Source: Acidimicrobiales bacterium
GTDB taxonomy: Bacteria > Actinomycetota > Acidimicrobiia > Acidimicrobiales > RAAP-2
Reading direction: 5' to 3'
Length of the DNA stretch: 47,134 nt
Assembly: GCA_017883025.1 (NCBI GenBank)
Contig: JADGOH010000059.1
Coordinates: forward strand, 1 to 47,134
Shown: positions 10,314 to 18,962 of the stretch, piece by piece
How the letters are laid out: every line of letters begins with the position of its first letter
How positions within the stretch are numbered: the first letter of the stretch is position 1
Notes under the pieces: generated by a model
What the model saw: the letters and a program-made list of their open reading frames with translations, nothing else
Told to the model about the DNA's origin: nothing
The model's database searches: none
Translations under genes and position numbers: made by a program

Positions 10314-11848
10314 CACACCGGTGCGGTCGGCGGCGCCCCGTCGAGCGACGCCAGCACCACACGGGCGGCGGCGCGGCCGCTGCCCACGACGGCCGGGATC
10401 CCGACGCCGCGGTAGGCGCTGCCGGCCACGGCGACCCCGGGCAGCTCGGCCACGGCCTGCTCGACGCGGTCGGACCGGGCGAGGTGCCCCGGCGTGTACT
10501 GCGGGAAGGCACCGTGCCACCGGGTCACCAGCGACTCGCTGGGGCGACCGTCGATGCCGAGGATGCGGGCCAGCTCCTCGAAGGCGGCGGCCGTCAGCTC
10601 GTCGTCGTCGATCGAGTCGGGGCGCTCGTCGCCGAACCGGCCGACCGACAGCCGGATCAGCTCGTCCCCTGGACGAGCCAGGCCCGGCCACTTCCGGGTC
10701 AGGTAGGTGCAACCGGTGATGAGCGCCGTCCGCCCACCCACAGGCGACGTCCGGGGGACGAGGAACCCGGTCCCCACGAGCTCGCCCCGGATGGCCCTGG
10801 ATGGCACGGCCAGGGTCACCACCGAGACCGACGAGTGACGGATGTCCCCCAGGACGGCGGCCGCCCGGGGCGCGTGGTCGGCCAGCAGTCCCGACGCCTG
10901 GCCGGCGGGCACGGCCAGGATGACCCCGTCCACGGCGAGCGTCCGGGCGGCGTCGGAGGGGCCCGAGGCGCCGGGCACCGATGCGGTGTCCCCGGCCAGG
11001 GTCAGTTCCCAGGCGGGGCCGCCCGTCGCGTCGTCGGCCCGCCGCACGAGGGCCTCCACGGCGACACCGGTGTGGACGGCGACGCCGCGGGCGACGAGGG
11101 CGGCGGTCAGTTCGGCCGGGAGCCGGGCGGCTGTGCCGTCGAGGGACCAGAAGACCGGCGACGGCGCCCCGGACGGATCAGGCGGCGGGGTCGCCGGCAG
11201 GCGGAGCCGCCGCATGAGGCTGCCCGCCTGTCGGTCGGCCGACAGTAGCGGAGGGAACGTGGCCTCGGCACTCAGGTCGTCGACCCCGCCGGCGTGGATC
11301 CCGCCGATGAGCGGGTCGACCAGGCGCTCGGTGACCTCGTGGCCGAGCCGGGCGGTGACCACGCCGCCGACGGCGCGGTCACCGGCGGCTGCCGGATCGG
11401 CGCGATGGGGTCGCACCAGGTCGAGCGCGGCGCGGGCTGCGCCCGCGTGCCCGAGGATGCCGGACCGGGCGAGTGGCCACCACCGGGTGGGGACGCCCAG
11501 GTTGACGCCGTCCGGCATCATCCGCAGCCGTCCCCGGGCCCACAGGGCGGCGCCCGACGTCCCCGGGGCGACGAGTGCATCGGTCAGGCCGAGCTCGGCG
11601 CACAGTCCGGTGGCCTCCGGTCGACGGGCGAGGAAGGCGTCCGCAGCCAGGTCGACCTGGCGTCCGGCGAACTCGGTGGACCGCACCTTGCCGCCGGTCC
11701 GAGCGCCTGCCTCCAGCACCAGCACGCGGGCGGTGCCGTCGGCGGGCGCGCCGAGGTCCTGGCTGAGTTGCCATGCCGCCGCCAGCCCGGCCATGCCGCC
11801 GCCCACGACGGCCACCACCGGCTGCCTGCCGTCGTGGCCCGTGGTCAT
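10313..11848 (-). CDS. hemY: Protoporphyrinogen/coproporphyrinogen III oxidase, HemY/CgoX type
   Basis: This 511-residue FAD enzyme oxidises the porphyrinogen to the porphyrin near the end of heme synthesis. The N-terminal Rossmann dinucleotide motif is VVGGGMAGLAAAWQL (residues 12-26), followed by VLEAGARTGGKVRS, the usual FAD-contacting stretch of this family. The C terminus has VAGSAYRGVGIPAVVGSGRAAA, the conserved FAD-binding end. Actinobacteria generally use the coproporphyrin-dependent route, in which this enzyme (CgoX) acts on coproporphyrinogen III; that assignment is from family knowledge. Start ATG 11848 overlaps the hemH stop (ATGA), and its own stop overlaps the lnt start, so translation is coupled on both sides. 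Confidence 0.92.
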   Translation of the reverse strand: MTTGHDGRQPVVAVVGGGMAGLAAAWQLSQDLGAPADGTARVLVLEAGARTGGKVRSTEFAGRQVDLAADAFLARRPEATGLCAELGLTDALVAPGTSGAALWARGRLRMMPDGVNLGVPTRWWPLARSGILGHAGAARAALDLVRPHRADPAAAGDRAVGGVVTARLGHEVTERLVDPLIGGIHAGGVDDLSAEATFPPLLSADRQAGSLMRRLRLPATPPPDPSGAPSPVFWSLDGTAARLPAELTAALVARGVAVHTGVAVEALVRRADDATGGPAWELTLAGDTASVPGASGPSDAARTLAVDGVILAVPAGQASGLLADHAPRAAAVLGDIRHSSVSVVTLAVPSRAIRGELVGTGFLVPRTSPVGGRTALITGCTYLTRKWPGLARPGDELIRLSVGRFGDERPDSIDDDELTAAAFEELARILGIDGRPSESLVTRWHGAFPQYTPGHLARSDRVEQAVAELPGVAVAGSAYRGVGIPAVVGSGRAAARVVLASLDGAPPTAPV

Positions 11849-12792
11849 GGTGCGGCGTCCGCCGCCGCCCGCACCACGTCGGCCAGCATCGCCAGGAACG
11901 CGGGGTCGTCATTGAGCGACGGGGTCCGGGCGAAGGCGATCCCGAGGGCGTCGGCCTTGTCGAGCGCCTCGATGTCGAGGTCGTAGAGGACCTCGAGGTG
12001 GTCGGAGACGAAGCCGACCGGGCACACCACGACGGCGGTGGCGCCCTCGGCTGCCACCCGCTCCATCTCCAGCAGCAGGTCGGGCCCGATCCACGGGTCG
12101 GCCGTGCGGCCGGCGCTCTGCCAGGCGGTGCCCCAGGTGACGCTCGGGTCGGCGTCGAGGTCGAGCTCCCGGGCGATGTCGGCCCCCGACTCCGTCACCT
12201 GGTCCGGGTAGGGGTCGCCCTGGGCCACCACACGCTGGGGGAGACTGTGCGCCGTGAAGAACACCGCCACCTTCACCCGGGCGGCCACGTCGAGGGCGTC
12301 GAGGACGGCACGGGTCCGGGCGGCCAGGAGGGGGACGAATTCCGGGGCCCGGTGCCACGACGGGATCACGGTCAGGGCGAGTGGCGTGCCCGCGGCAGCG
12401 GCTGCTGCCTCGGCCCGCTCGAAGTACTCGCCCGAGCCCATCGTCGACTGGTGCGGGGTGAGGACCACGCCGACGATGCGGTCGACGCCCAGGCCGGCCA
12501 GCTCGGCCACGCCCTCCTCGATGGTCGGCGCCACGTACTTGGTGCCGAGGCGGACGGCGAAGCGCCCCGGTTCGGTGGCCTCGAGGGCGGCGGCCAGCCC
12601 TTCGACCTGGGCACGCGTGCGTCCGGTCAGGGGCGAGGTGCCCCCGATCGCCTCGTAACGACCGGTGAGCTCGGCGAGCAGCTCGGGCGTGGGCGGCCGG
12701 CCCCGGCGGATCCGGGTGTAGAAGGCCTCGATCTCCTCCGGCGTGTCCGGTGTCCCGTGCGCCATCACCAGGACACCCGTGGGGGCCGTCAC
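11845..12792 (-). CDS. hemH: Ferrochelatase (coproporphyrin ferrochelatase, CpfC type)
   Basis: The 315-residue enzyme inserts Fe(II) into the porphyrin. Start GTG 12792 is chosen because it overlaps the hemE stop as GTGA and is followed at once by the conserved GVLVMAHGTPDTPEEIEAFYTRIRRGR; the frame is open upstream, but that part lies inside hemE and is unlike ferrochelatases. The catalytic His is in FFTAHSLPQRV. The conserved acidic helix CPVGFVSDHLEVLYDLDIEA carries the essential Glu. I see no C-terminal cluster of Cys residues of the [2Fe-2S] type. The product is probably coproheme, as in other actinobacteria, but the decarboxylating partner (ChdC/HemQ) is not in this window. Confidence 0.93.
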   Translation of the reverse strand: MTAPTGVLVMAHGTPDTPEEIEAFYTRIRRGRPPTPELLAELTGRYEAIGGTSPLTGRTRAQVEGLAAALEATEPGRFAVRLGTKYVAPTIEEGVAELAGLGVDRIVGVVLTPHQSTMGSGEYFERAEAAAAAAGTPLALTVIPSWHRAPEFVPLLAARTRAVLDALDVAARVKVAVFFTAHSLPQRVVAQGDPYPDQVTESGADIARELDLDADPSVTWGTAWQSAGRTADPWIGPDLLLEMERVAAEGATAVVVCPVGFVSDHLEVLYDLDIEALDKADALGIAFARTPSLNDDPAFLAMLADVVRAAADAAP

Positions 12793-13877
12793 GTCGGCTC
12801 CACCCCGGCCCGGCCCTCGGCGTGGACGAGCTCGACGATGCGCTCGAGGATGGCGGGATCGGTCTCGGGCAGCACGCCGTGACCCAGGTTGAACACGTGG
12901 CCGGGGGCCGTGCCCGCCCGGGTGAGGACCTCGCGGGTCTCGGCCGCGGCCACCTCCCACCTGCCGAGGCACATGGCGGGGTCGAGGTTGCCCTGGACGG
13001 CCGTGCCCGGGCCGACCCGGGTGCGCGCCACGTCGAGGGGGACCCGCCAGTCGATGCCGACGACCGACGTGCCGGCCGTCGCCATCAGCGGGAGGAGCTC
13101 GCCCGTGCCGACGCCGAAGAGGATGGTCGGGACGCCCGGGTGCGACTCACCCAGTTCGGCGACCAGGCGTCGGGTCGCGGGCAGGACCAGCTCCTCGTAG
13201 TGACGGGGCGTGAGGATTCCGGCCCAGCTGTCGAACACCTGCACGGCGGAGGCCCCGGCGTCGAGCTGGGACCGAAGGGACGCCAGCGCCATGTCGGTCA
13301 GCCGCTCGACGAGGGCGTCCCACAGTGCGGGCTCGGCCTGCATCAGGGCCTTGACCTTGGTGAAGTTCTTGGACGGGCCGCCCTCTACCAGGTAGCTGGC
13401 CACGGTGAACGGACCGCCGGCGAATCCGATGAGCGGCACATCGAGCGATCCGGCCAGGATCTGCACCGCCTCGATGACGTAGGGGGTGTCGAGCTCGGGT
13501 TCGAGCGGGCGCAGCCGCTGCAGGTCGGCTGCCGAGCGGAACGGCTCGGACACCACCGGTCCCGTGCCCGGGGCCACGTCGACGCCGAAGCCGACGGCCG
13601 CGGCCGGCACCACGATGTCGCTGAAGAAGATGGCGGCGTCGGTGCCGTAGCGGTCGACGGGCTGACGGGTCAGCTCGGCCACCAGCTCCGGCTGGGCGAT
13701 GGCGTCGAGGATGCTGCCCGGTCCCCGGGCAGCCCGGTACTCGGGCAGGGACCGTCCGGCCTGGCGCATGAACCAGACCGGCACGTGGTGCACGGGCTGG
13801 CTGCGGCACGCCTGGATGAACGGGGCGTCGTCGAAGCGACCGGGCGCGCGTGACGCGCGGGGCGCGGCGGTGGACAT
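12789..13877 (-). CDS. hemE: Uroporphyrinogen III decarboxylase
   Basis: The 362-residue enzyme decarboxylates the four acetate side chains of uroporphyrinogen III to give coproporphyrinogen III. The family signature PVWFMRQAGRSLPEYR holds the substrate-binding Arg residues. FFSDIVVPAAAVG holds the central Asp, and FNLGHGVLPETDP is the conserved C-terminal His segment. Start ATG 13877 lies 6 nt after a TAGACT -10, so the mRNA is predicted to be leaderless. It is the first gene of hemE-hemH-hemY-lnt, where each start overlaps the preceding stop. The length is normal for the family. Confidence 0.95.
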   Translation of the reverse strand: MSTAAPRASRAPGRFDDAPFIQACRSQPVHHVPVWFMRQAGRSLPEYRAARGPGSILDAIAQPELVAELTRQPVDRYGTDAAIFFSDIVVPAAAVGFGVDVAPGTGPVVSEPFRSAADLQRLRPLEPELDTPYVIEAVQILAGSLDVPLIGFAGGPFTVASYLVEGGPSKNFTKVKALMQAEPALWDALVERLTDMALASLRSQLDAGASAVQVFDSWAGILTPRHYEELVLPATRRLVAELGESHPGVPTILFGVGTGELLPLMATAGTSVVGIDWRVPLDVARTRVGPGTAVQGNLDPAMCLGRWEVAAAETREVLTRAGTAPGHVFNLGHGVLPETDPAILERIVELVHAEGRAGVEPT

Positions 13878-13883
13878 GGCCCG

Positions 13884-13889
13884 AGTCTA
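13884..13889 (-). promoter_or_regulatory. -10 hexamer TAGACT of the heme operon, leaderless hemE
   Basis: TAGACT on the minus strand is followed by 6 nt (CGGGCC) and the hemE ATG. There is no Shine-Dalgarno sequence, because no room is left for a leader. The 159-bp gap to helD carries promoters for both directions. Confidence 0.55.
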
Positions 13890-13953
13890 CGGGTGGGGGG
13901 AGCGCGCCCGGGAGCGTGGGAGCGCCCCCGGCGCACGCGTGTCCGGGGGCGCA

Positions 13954-13959
13954 TACAAT
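13954..13959 (+). promoter_or_regulatory. -10 hexamer TACAAT upstream of helD
   Basis: A near-consensus TACAAT lies 77 bp before the helD GTG and would give a leader of about 70 nt ending in a strong Shine-Dalgarno site. No good -35 is visible at 17 bp. It divides the gap from the heme operon promoter. Confidence 0.4.
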
Positions 13960-14023
13960 CGAGGGTTCCCCTGAGCCGGGCGCGGACCCATCCGGTCGGG
14001 TGCACGGCAGGCAGCGGGCAGAC

Positions 14024-14030
14024 AGGAGGT
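14024..14030 (+). promoter_or_regulatory. Ribosome binding site AGGAGGT fixing the helD start
   Basis: AGGAGGT lies 6 nt before GTG 14037. It is a complete Shine-Dalgarno core in a region where many neighbours have none. It selects GTG 14037 over start codons further upstream. Confidence 0.75.
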
Positions 14031-14036
14031 CGGGGC

Positions 14037-16310
14037 GTGGAGACGGAGCTGGAGTCCGAGCAGGACTTCGTGGACCTCGCCTATGCGCGGCTCGACGCAA
14101 TGCGTGGCGACGCCAACTCGATGCTCGAGGGCGTCCTCGACCTGGGCCGCGGCGGCACCTTCCAGTCCCGGACCGAGCGCGACGTCATCGTGCGGACGAG
14201 CCTGGCGCGCCTCGAGCAGCTCGACATCGGCGACCAGGCCCTGACCTTCGGCAGGATCGACCGCCTCACCGGTGAGCATGCGTCCGACGGCACCCCGCCC
14301 AGCGAGACCTTCCACATCGGCCGTCTCGCCATCCACGGGTCCGACCACGAGCCCCTGGTCGTCGACTGGCGGGCGCCGGTGGCCGAGCCCTTCTACCGGG
14401 CGACCGGACGGGATCCCCTCGGCCTCGTCCTGCGCCGCCACCTGGCCCTGCAGGGGCGCACCGTCGTCAGCGTCGAGGACGAGCGGTTCGGCACTCCGGG
14501 CGAGGTCGTGGACACGCTGACCACGGAGGACGGCACCGAGGACGCCGCCGAGGCCTCGACGGACGGCTCCGGGGAACTCCTCGTCGGCGACCTTCCCATC
14601 GGAGGGCCGGCCGCCCTCCTGGCCGCACTCGACCGTGCCCGGTCGGGCCGGATGACCGACATCGTCTCGACCATCCAGGCCGAGCAGGACGAGATCATCC
14701 GGGCGCCGCTCAGCGGGGTGCTGGTCGTCCAGGGAGGTCCCGGGACGGGCAAGACGGCGGTCGCCCTCCACCGGGCCGCCTACCTCCTCTACACGCACCG
14801 GTTCCCGCTGGAGCGCCAGGGCGTGCTCGTCGTCGGGCCGAACCCCCTCTTCCTCCGCTACATCGAGCAGGTCCTCCCCTCACTGGGGGAGACCGGTGTC
14901 ACCCTGTCGACCGTGGCCGGCCTGGTGCCCGAGATCAAGGTGCAGGAGAACGGGCCCGCCCCCGTGGCACGACTGAAGGGCGACGTGCGGATGGCCAAGG
15001 TGGTCGCCCGCGCCGTGCGGACCCGCCAGCGTCCGCTGCACGAAGGCATCGAGGTCCCCTACGGCGCGCTCGTCCTGCGGCTGACCGCCGAGGAGTCCCG
15101 CCGGATCGTCGAAGGGGCGCGTCGCCGCCCGGGGACCCACAACGCCCGGCGCCGCCTGGTCGAGCAGTCCGTCGCCCAGGTGCTGGCCGACCGGGCCCGC
15201 CAGACCCAGCAGCGCCTGGGAGTGGGCACACCGGCGGTGACCGCCTTCCCCGGCTACGAGGACCCCGCCGAGCTGGACGAGGACGAGTTCGACTTCGAGG
15301 ACTTCTCCCGCAAGGTGCGGCGGGTGCCGGAGCTGGCGAGGGCGCTGGACCGGATGTGGCCCCGGCTGTCGCCGCACGAGCTGCTCCACGACCTCTACGG
15401 GGCACCCCCGCTCATCGCTGCGGCCGCCAATGGCGTGCTCACCCCCGAGGAGCAGGCCCTGTTGCGTCGCCCGCGCTCGGCGTCCTTCGACGAGGTGGCG
15501 TGGTCACCGGCCGACGCCGCGCTGGTGGACGAGGCGCGCCACCTGCTCGGCCCCCGTGCCGGCGGCGCCGACGACGCGCTGCGCAAGTACGGGCACATCG
15601 TGGTCGACGAGGTCCAGGACCTCTCGCCCATGCAGCTGCGCATGCTGACGCGTCGCTCACTGGCCGGCTCGATGACGGTGGTGGGGGACATCGCGCAGGC
15701 GACGGCGCCGTGGGCGCCGACGTCGTGGGCCGACATCGTCGAGCACCTGCCCCGTCGGCGCCCGGCCCGCACGGTCGAGCTCACCGTCAGCTATCGCACG
15801 CCCGCCGAGGTCCTCGCCGTGGCCGGCCGGGTCCTGGCCGTTGCCGCCCCCGAGCTGGCCCCGCCGAAGCCGGTCCGCCGCACCGGCGTGGAGCCCCGCA
15901 TGGTCCGGGTCAACGGCGCCAGCGGACCGGCGACCGCAGACGACCTCGCCCTCGCCGTGGCCACGGCGGCGGCCGAGGAGATGGATGCCGTGCGTCCCGG
16001 CCGGGTCGCGGTGATCGCCCCCGAGTCGCTGCGCGTCGCACTCGCCGAGGCCCTGGCCGAGGCCGGCACCCCGGTGGTCGACCCCCGGGACATGCGCAGG
16101 GGTGGGCTGTCCGAGCCACTGGTGCTCCTCGGGGCCGACTCCACGAACGGCCTCGAATTCGACTCGGTCGTGGTGGTCGAACCGGCCCTCATCGCCGGGG
16201 AGACGGCCCGCGGGCTGCGCACGCTCTACGTGGCCCTCACCCGGCCCACGCAGCGCCTCGCGGTGGTGTCGCTGACCGCGCCACCGGCCGCCCTGACCGC
16301 CCCGGTCTGA
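14037..16310 (+). CDS. helD: HelD-like RNA polymerase recycling ATPase (UvrD/Rep superfamily)
   Basis: This 757-residue protein starts at GTG 14037 behind AGGAGGT. An acidic N-terminal helical part precedes FHIGRLAIHG...PLVVDWRAPVAEPFYRAT, a stretch typical of HelD/HelR proteins rather than of true DNA helicases. Walker A is GGPGTGKTA (K239), the Walker B/DEXQ box is VVDEVQDLSPMQ (from 522), and the C-terminal helicase domain has VSYRTPAEVL and TLYVALTRPTQRLAV. HelD-family proteins use ATP to remove stalled RNA polymerase from nucleic acid; some actinobacterial members (HelR) also protect against rifamycins. Whether this one does so cannot be read from sequence. The length agrees with actinobacterial HelD. 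It is divergent from hemE. Confidence 0.88.
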   Translation: METELESEQDFVDLAYARLDAMRGDANSMLEGVLDLGRGGTFQSRTERDVIVRTSLARLEQLDIGDQALTFGRIDRLTGEHASDGTPPSETFHIGRLAIHGSDHEPLVVDWRAPVAEPFYRATGRDPLGLVLRRHLALQGRTVVSVEDERFGTPGEVVDTLTTEDGTEDAAEASTDGSGELLVGDLPIGGPAALLAALDRARSGRMTDIVSTIQAEQDEIIRAPLSGVLVVQGGPGTGKTAVALHRAAYLLYTHRFPLERQGVLVVGPNPLFLRYIEQVLPSLGETGVTLSTVAGLVPEIKVQENGPAPVARLKGDVRMAKVVARAVRTRQRPLHEGIEVPYGALVLRLTAEESRRIVEGARRRPGTHNARRRLVEQSVAQVLADRARQTQQRLGVGTPAVTAFPGYEDPAELDEDEFDFEDFSRKVRRVPELARALDRMWPRLSPHELLHDLYGAPPLIAAAANGVLTPEEQALLRRPRSASFDEVAWSPADAALVDEARHLLGPRAGGADDALRKYGHIVVDEVQDLSPMQLRMLTRRSLAGSMTVVGDIAQATAPWAPTSWADIVEHLPRRRPARTVELTVSYRTPAEVLAVAGRVLAVAAPELAPPKPVRRTGVEPRMVRVNGASGPATADDLALAVATAAAEEMDAVRPGRVAVIAPESLRVALAEALAEAGTPVVDPRDMRRGGLSEPLVLLGADSTNGLEFDSVVVVEPALIAGETARGLRTLYVALTRPTQRLAVVSLTAPPAALTAPV

Positions 16311-16390
16311 GCCGACCGGATCCCTCGAGCGGACCGTCGGGGCAGTCGTGGGCCCGATTTGGCCCCCAGCCCGTTCCGTCGACTAAAACT

Positions 16391-17008
16391 ATGGCCGTGA
16401 CCCAGGCTCTCGCCGCCGATCCGGCCATCCCCCGTCCCGCGCGCCACCGCCCCGACAGGCCGCCCATGCTGGCCGTGGGCGTCATCATCTGGCTCGGCTC
16501 CGAGGTGATGTTCTTCAGCTCGCTGTTCGCCGCCTTCTTCACGATCCGGGCCCATGCCACGGTGTGGCCGCCCCCGGGCGCCCACCTCGACACGGTCCGC
16601 GCCGGGATCTTCACGGTCATCCTGGTGGCGTCCAGCTTCACCATGCAGAAGGCCGTGTTCGACCAGGAGCGCGAGGACCGCAAGAGCGCCAAGCTCTGGG
16701 TGTGGATCACCCTGGCACTCGGCACCCTGTTCGTGGCCAACCAGTTCTTCGAGTGGGTGGACCTGTCCCACAACCCGGCCACCAACCCGACCCACACGGC
16801 CTTCGGCTCGCTCTTCTACATCATGTCGGGCCTCCACGGCCTCCACGTGTTCCTGGGCCTGGCTGCCATGATCTTCCTCCTCGCCCGACTCCGCGGCCCG
16901 GCCGGTGACCCCGGGGAGACCTCGGTGTTCCAGGGGGTCAGCTACTACTGGCACTTCGTCGACGTGGTGTGGGTCGGCCTCTACAGCTGCCTCTTCCTCC
17001 TCAAGTGA
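16391..17008 (+). CDS. ctaE: Cytochrome c oxidase (aa3) subunit III
   Basis: This 205-residue membrane protein has five predicted helices. Conserved features are IIWLGSEVMFFSSLFAAFF, the loop FEWVDLSHN, GSLFYIMSGLHGLHVFLGLAAM and the C-terminal YYWHFVDVVWVGLYSCLFLLK, whose WHFVDVVW is the subunit III hallmark. Subunit III stabilises the core and supports proton uptake; it binds no metal. ATG 16391 has no ribosome site. A TAAAAC box (16384-16389) sits 7 nt before GTG 16397 (third codon), so translation may start there on a leaderless mRNA. The stop overlaps the qcrC start (TGATG). Pairing ctaE with qcrCAB is the standard actinobacterial arrangement. Confidence 0.95.
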   Translation: MAVTQALAADPAIPRPARHRPDRPPMLAVGVIIWLGSEVMFFSSLFAAFFTIRAHATVWPPPGAHLDTVRAGIFTVILVASSFTMQKAVFDQEREDRKSAKLWVWITLALGTLFVANQFFEWVDLSHNPATNPTHTAFGSLFYIMSGLHGLHVFLGLAAMIFLLARLRGPAGDPGETSVFQGVSYYWHFVDVVWVGLYSCLFLLK

Positions 17009-17994
17009 TGACCGAGACCCCCCGCCGCTCCGTGAAGTCCCGCCTGGCCGCGCCGGCCGCCCTCGTGGGCGCCGTGGCCATCTTCGGCCTCGTCGCCTTC
17101 TCCTCCGGCCCGGCATCGGCCGACACCACCACGACCACGACCGGCCCGACGCCCACCCCCTACGGGGTCGGCTCGTCCGGCAACGGCGCAGCCGGCACGA
17201 CGGGCAGCACCGTCCCGGGCGCCCAGCCGGGCACTGTCCAGCAGACGCCCACGGCGATCAGCGCCGTCCCGTCCCCGGCCGCCGCGGCCAAGGCCAACGC
17301 ACCGGCCAACGAGACCGGGATCTACTACACCGAACTCCCGTCCTCCTTCATCGCACCGGGCCAGGCGCTCTTTGCCGCGAACTGCTCGAGCTGCCACGGT
17401 GCCGAGGCGAACGGCAAGGCCGGGGTCGCCCCGAACCTGCAGGGCCTGGGCGCGGGCACTGTCGACTTCTGGGTCTCCACCGGACGCATGCCGCTGGCCA
17501 ACACCAGCGTGCAGGCGGCCCGCAAGCCCCCCCGCTTCAACCGGATCCAGACCCTGGAGATCGCCGCCTGGGTGCAGTCGCTCACGCCGGGGCAGGGCAC
17601 CAAGGTGCCGGTCGTCCACACGGCGGGCGCCGACCTCGAGAACGGGAACACCCTGTTCACACTCAACTGCGCGGCCTGCCACACCATCTCGGGCGCCGGG
17701 GACGCGCTGGCCGAGGGCGCCTACGCCCCCGGCCTCCACCTGGCGTCACCCACCCAGGTGGTCGAAGCCATCCGTTCGGGCCCGGGCAACATGCCCCGTT
17801 TCGCCCCCGGCAACATCACCAACACCGAGGCCCGGGACATCGCCGCCTACGTGACCGGCGTGCTCCAGCACCCGAACAACTCCGGTGGTGTGGGCCTGGG
17901 CGGCATCGGCCCGGTCGGTGAAGGCTTCGTCGGACTACTCCTCGGCGTCGGCATCCTGATGCTGTTCTGCTTCTGGATCGGAGATCGCTCGTGA
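17008..17994 (+). CDS. qcrC: Diheme cytochrome c subunit of the bc1 complex
   Basis: This 328-residue subunit starts at ATG 17008, overlapping the ctaE stop by one base; the GTG one codon earlier is possible. It has an N-terminal signal/anchor helix (residues about 14-32) followed by a Thr/Pro/Gly/Ala-rich linker of roughly 75 residues. Two class I cytochrome c domains follow, with heme sites CSSCH (C126-H130) and CAACH (C221-H225). A C-terminal helix (GFVGLLLGVGILMLFCFWIG) anchors it. In actinobacteria QcrC passes electrons from the Rieske centre directly to CtaC, so no soluble cytochrome c is needed. The two CxxCH sites require the cytochrome c maturation machinery, which is not in this window. 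Confidence 0.95.
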   Translation: MTETPRRSVKSRLAAPAALVGAVAIFGLVAFSSGPASADTTTTTTGPTPTPYGVGSSGNGAAGTTGSTVPGAQPGTVQQTPTAISAVPSPAAAAKANAPANETGIYYTELPSSFIAPGQALFAANCSSCHGAEANGKAGVAPNLQGLGAGTVDFWVSTGRMPLANTSVQAARKPPRFNRIQTLEIAAWVQSLTPGQGTKVPVVHTAGADLENGNTLFTLNCAACHTISGAGDALAEGAYAPGLHLASPTQVVEAIRSGPGNMPRFAPGNITNTEARDIAAYVTGVLQHPNNSGGVGLGGIGPVGEGFVGLLLGVGILMLFCFWIGDRS

Positions 17995-18962
17995 GCGACA
18001 AGACCACCCCCCTCGAGGGCACCCTGCCGCCCGCCACGCTCGACGACCCGCACCTGCTGCCGTCGGCCAAGAACCCCAAGCGCATGGAGGCCCTGGCCGC
18101 CCTCGCCATGGTCATCGGCATGGCCGGCTTCGTCGCCTTCATCTACGTCTACTGGGTGAACGCCTCCAACAAGTGGGAGGCGCTCACCCTCGGCATCGGC
18201 ATGCTCGGCCTGGGCGTCGGCGTCATCGCCTGGGGCAAGTACCTCATGCCCCAGGGCCCCTTCGTCGAGGAGCGTCACGAATTCCACTCCACCGACGACG
18301 AGCGCGAGTCCTTCAACGCGGCCATCACCGGTCGCGGCGGCATCGAGGTCAAGCGCCGCAAGATGCTGCTCGGGGTCTTCGCCCTCGGCGGGGGCGTCAT
18401 GACCCTCGCCCTGCTCATCCCGGGCGTGCGCTCGCTCGGCCCGAAGCCGGCCAAGTCCGAGGGCACCCAGGGGTCGACCGAGGACTCGCTCTTCACCACC
18501 AACTGGAAGAAGGGCGCCAAGCTCGTCACCGTCGGCGGCCGGCCGGTCAAGGTCGACGACCTCGACGTCGGCGGCGTGCTCACCGTGTTCCCCCAGGGCC
18601 ACGAGGGCTCGTCCCCCGACCAGGTGATCCTCATCCGCCTGGCCCAACTCGGTCCGAACGACCCGCCCTACCCGATCGCCGCCCCCGGCAGGACCGAGTG
18701 GGGCGTCCAGGGGTACGTGGCCTATTCCAAGCTCTGCACCCACCTGGGCTGTCCGGTCGGCCTCTACCAGGAGCGCACCCAGCAGCTGGTGTGCCCGTGC
18801 CACCAGTCGATCTTCAACGTCAATGCCGGCGCCATCCCGCAGTTCGGCCCCGCCCCCCGCCCGCTGCCGATGCTGCCCATCACCGTGGACGCCACCGGGC
18901 AGATGCGGGCCAACGGCGGCTTCGACCAGGCAGTCGGCCCCGGATTCTGGGAGCGCCCATGA
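17991..18962 (+). CDS. qcrA: Rieske iron-sulfur subunit of the bc1 complex
   Basis: This 323-residue protein starts at GTG 17991 (GTGA overlap with qcrC). Hydrophobic helices at about 35-55, 63-82 and 121-143 give the three-helix anchor typical of actinobacterial QcrA. The [2Fe-2S] ligands are visible: CTHLGC (C249, H251) and CPCHQS (C268, H271), with C254 and C270 forming the stabilising disulfide. It takes electrons from menaquinol and hands them to QcrC. Actinobacterial QcrA is inserted jointly by Sec and Tat, and a tatA gene lies 10.5 kb away. The stop overlaps the qcrB start (ATGA). Confidence 0.95.
   Translation: MSDKTTPLEGTLPPATLDDPHLLPSAKNPKRMEALAALAMVIGMAGFVAFIYVYWVNASNKWEALTLGIGMLGLGVGVIAWGKYLMPQGPFVEERHEFHSTDDERESFNAAITGRGGIEVKRRKMLLGVFALGGGVMTLALLIPGVRSLGPKPAKSEGTQGSTEDSLFTTNWKKGAKLVTVGGRPVKVDDLDVGGVLTVFPQGHEGSSPDQVILIRLAQLGPNDPPYPIAAPGRTEWGVQGYVAYSKLCTHLGCPVGLYQERTQQLVCPCHQSIFNVNAGAIPQFGPAPRPLPMLPITVDATGQMRANGGFDQAVGPGFWERP

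Noticed and set aside
8612-10712. A longer Lnt starting at 10712
   Set aside because: The extra 133 residues lie inside hemY and are Arg/Pro-rich; ATG 10313 overlaps the hemY stop and begins a normal Lnt N terminus.
12793-12972. A longer ferrochelatase starting at 12972
   Set aside because: The extension lies inside hemE and is low complexity; GTG 12792 gives the classical GTGA overlap and a normal family start.
16318-16380. Terminator between helD and ctaE
   Set aside because: Only a 5-bp GGGCC/GGCCC stem near 16351-16366; too weak to list as a feature.
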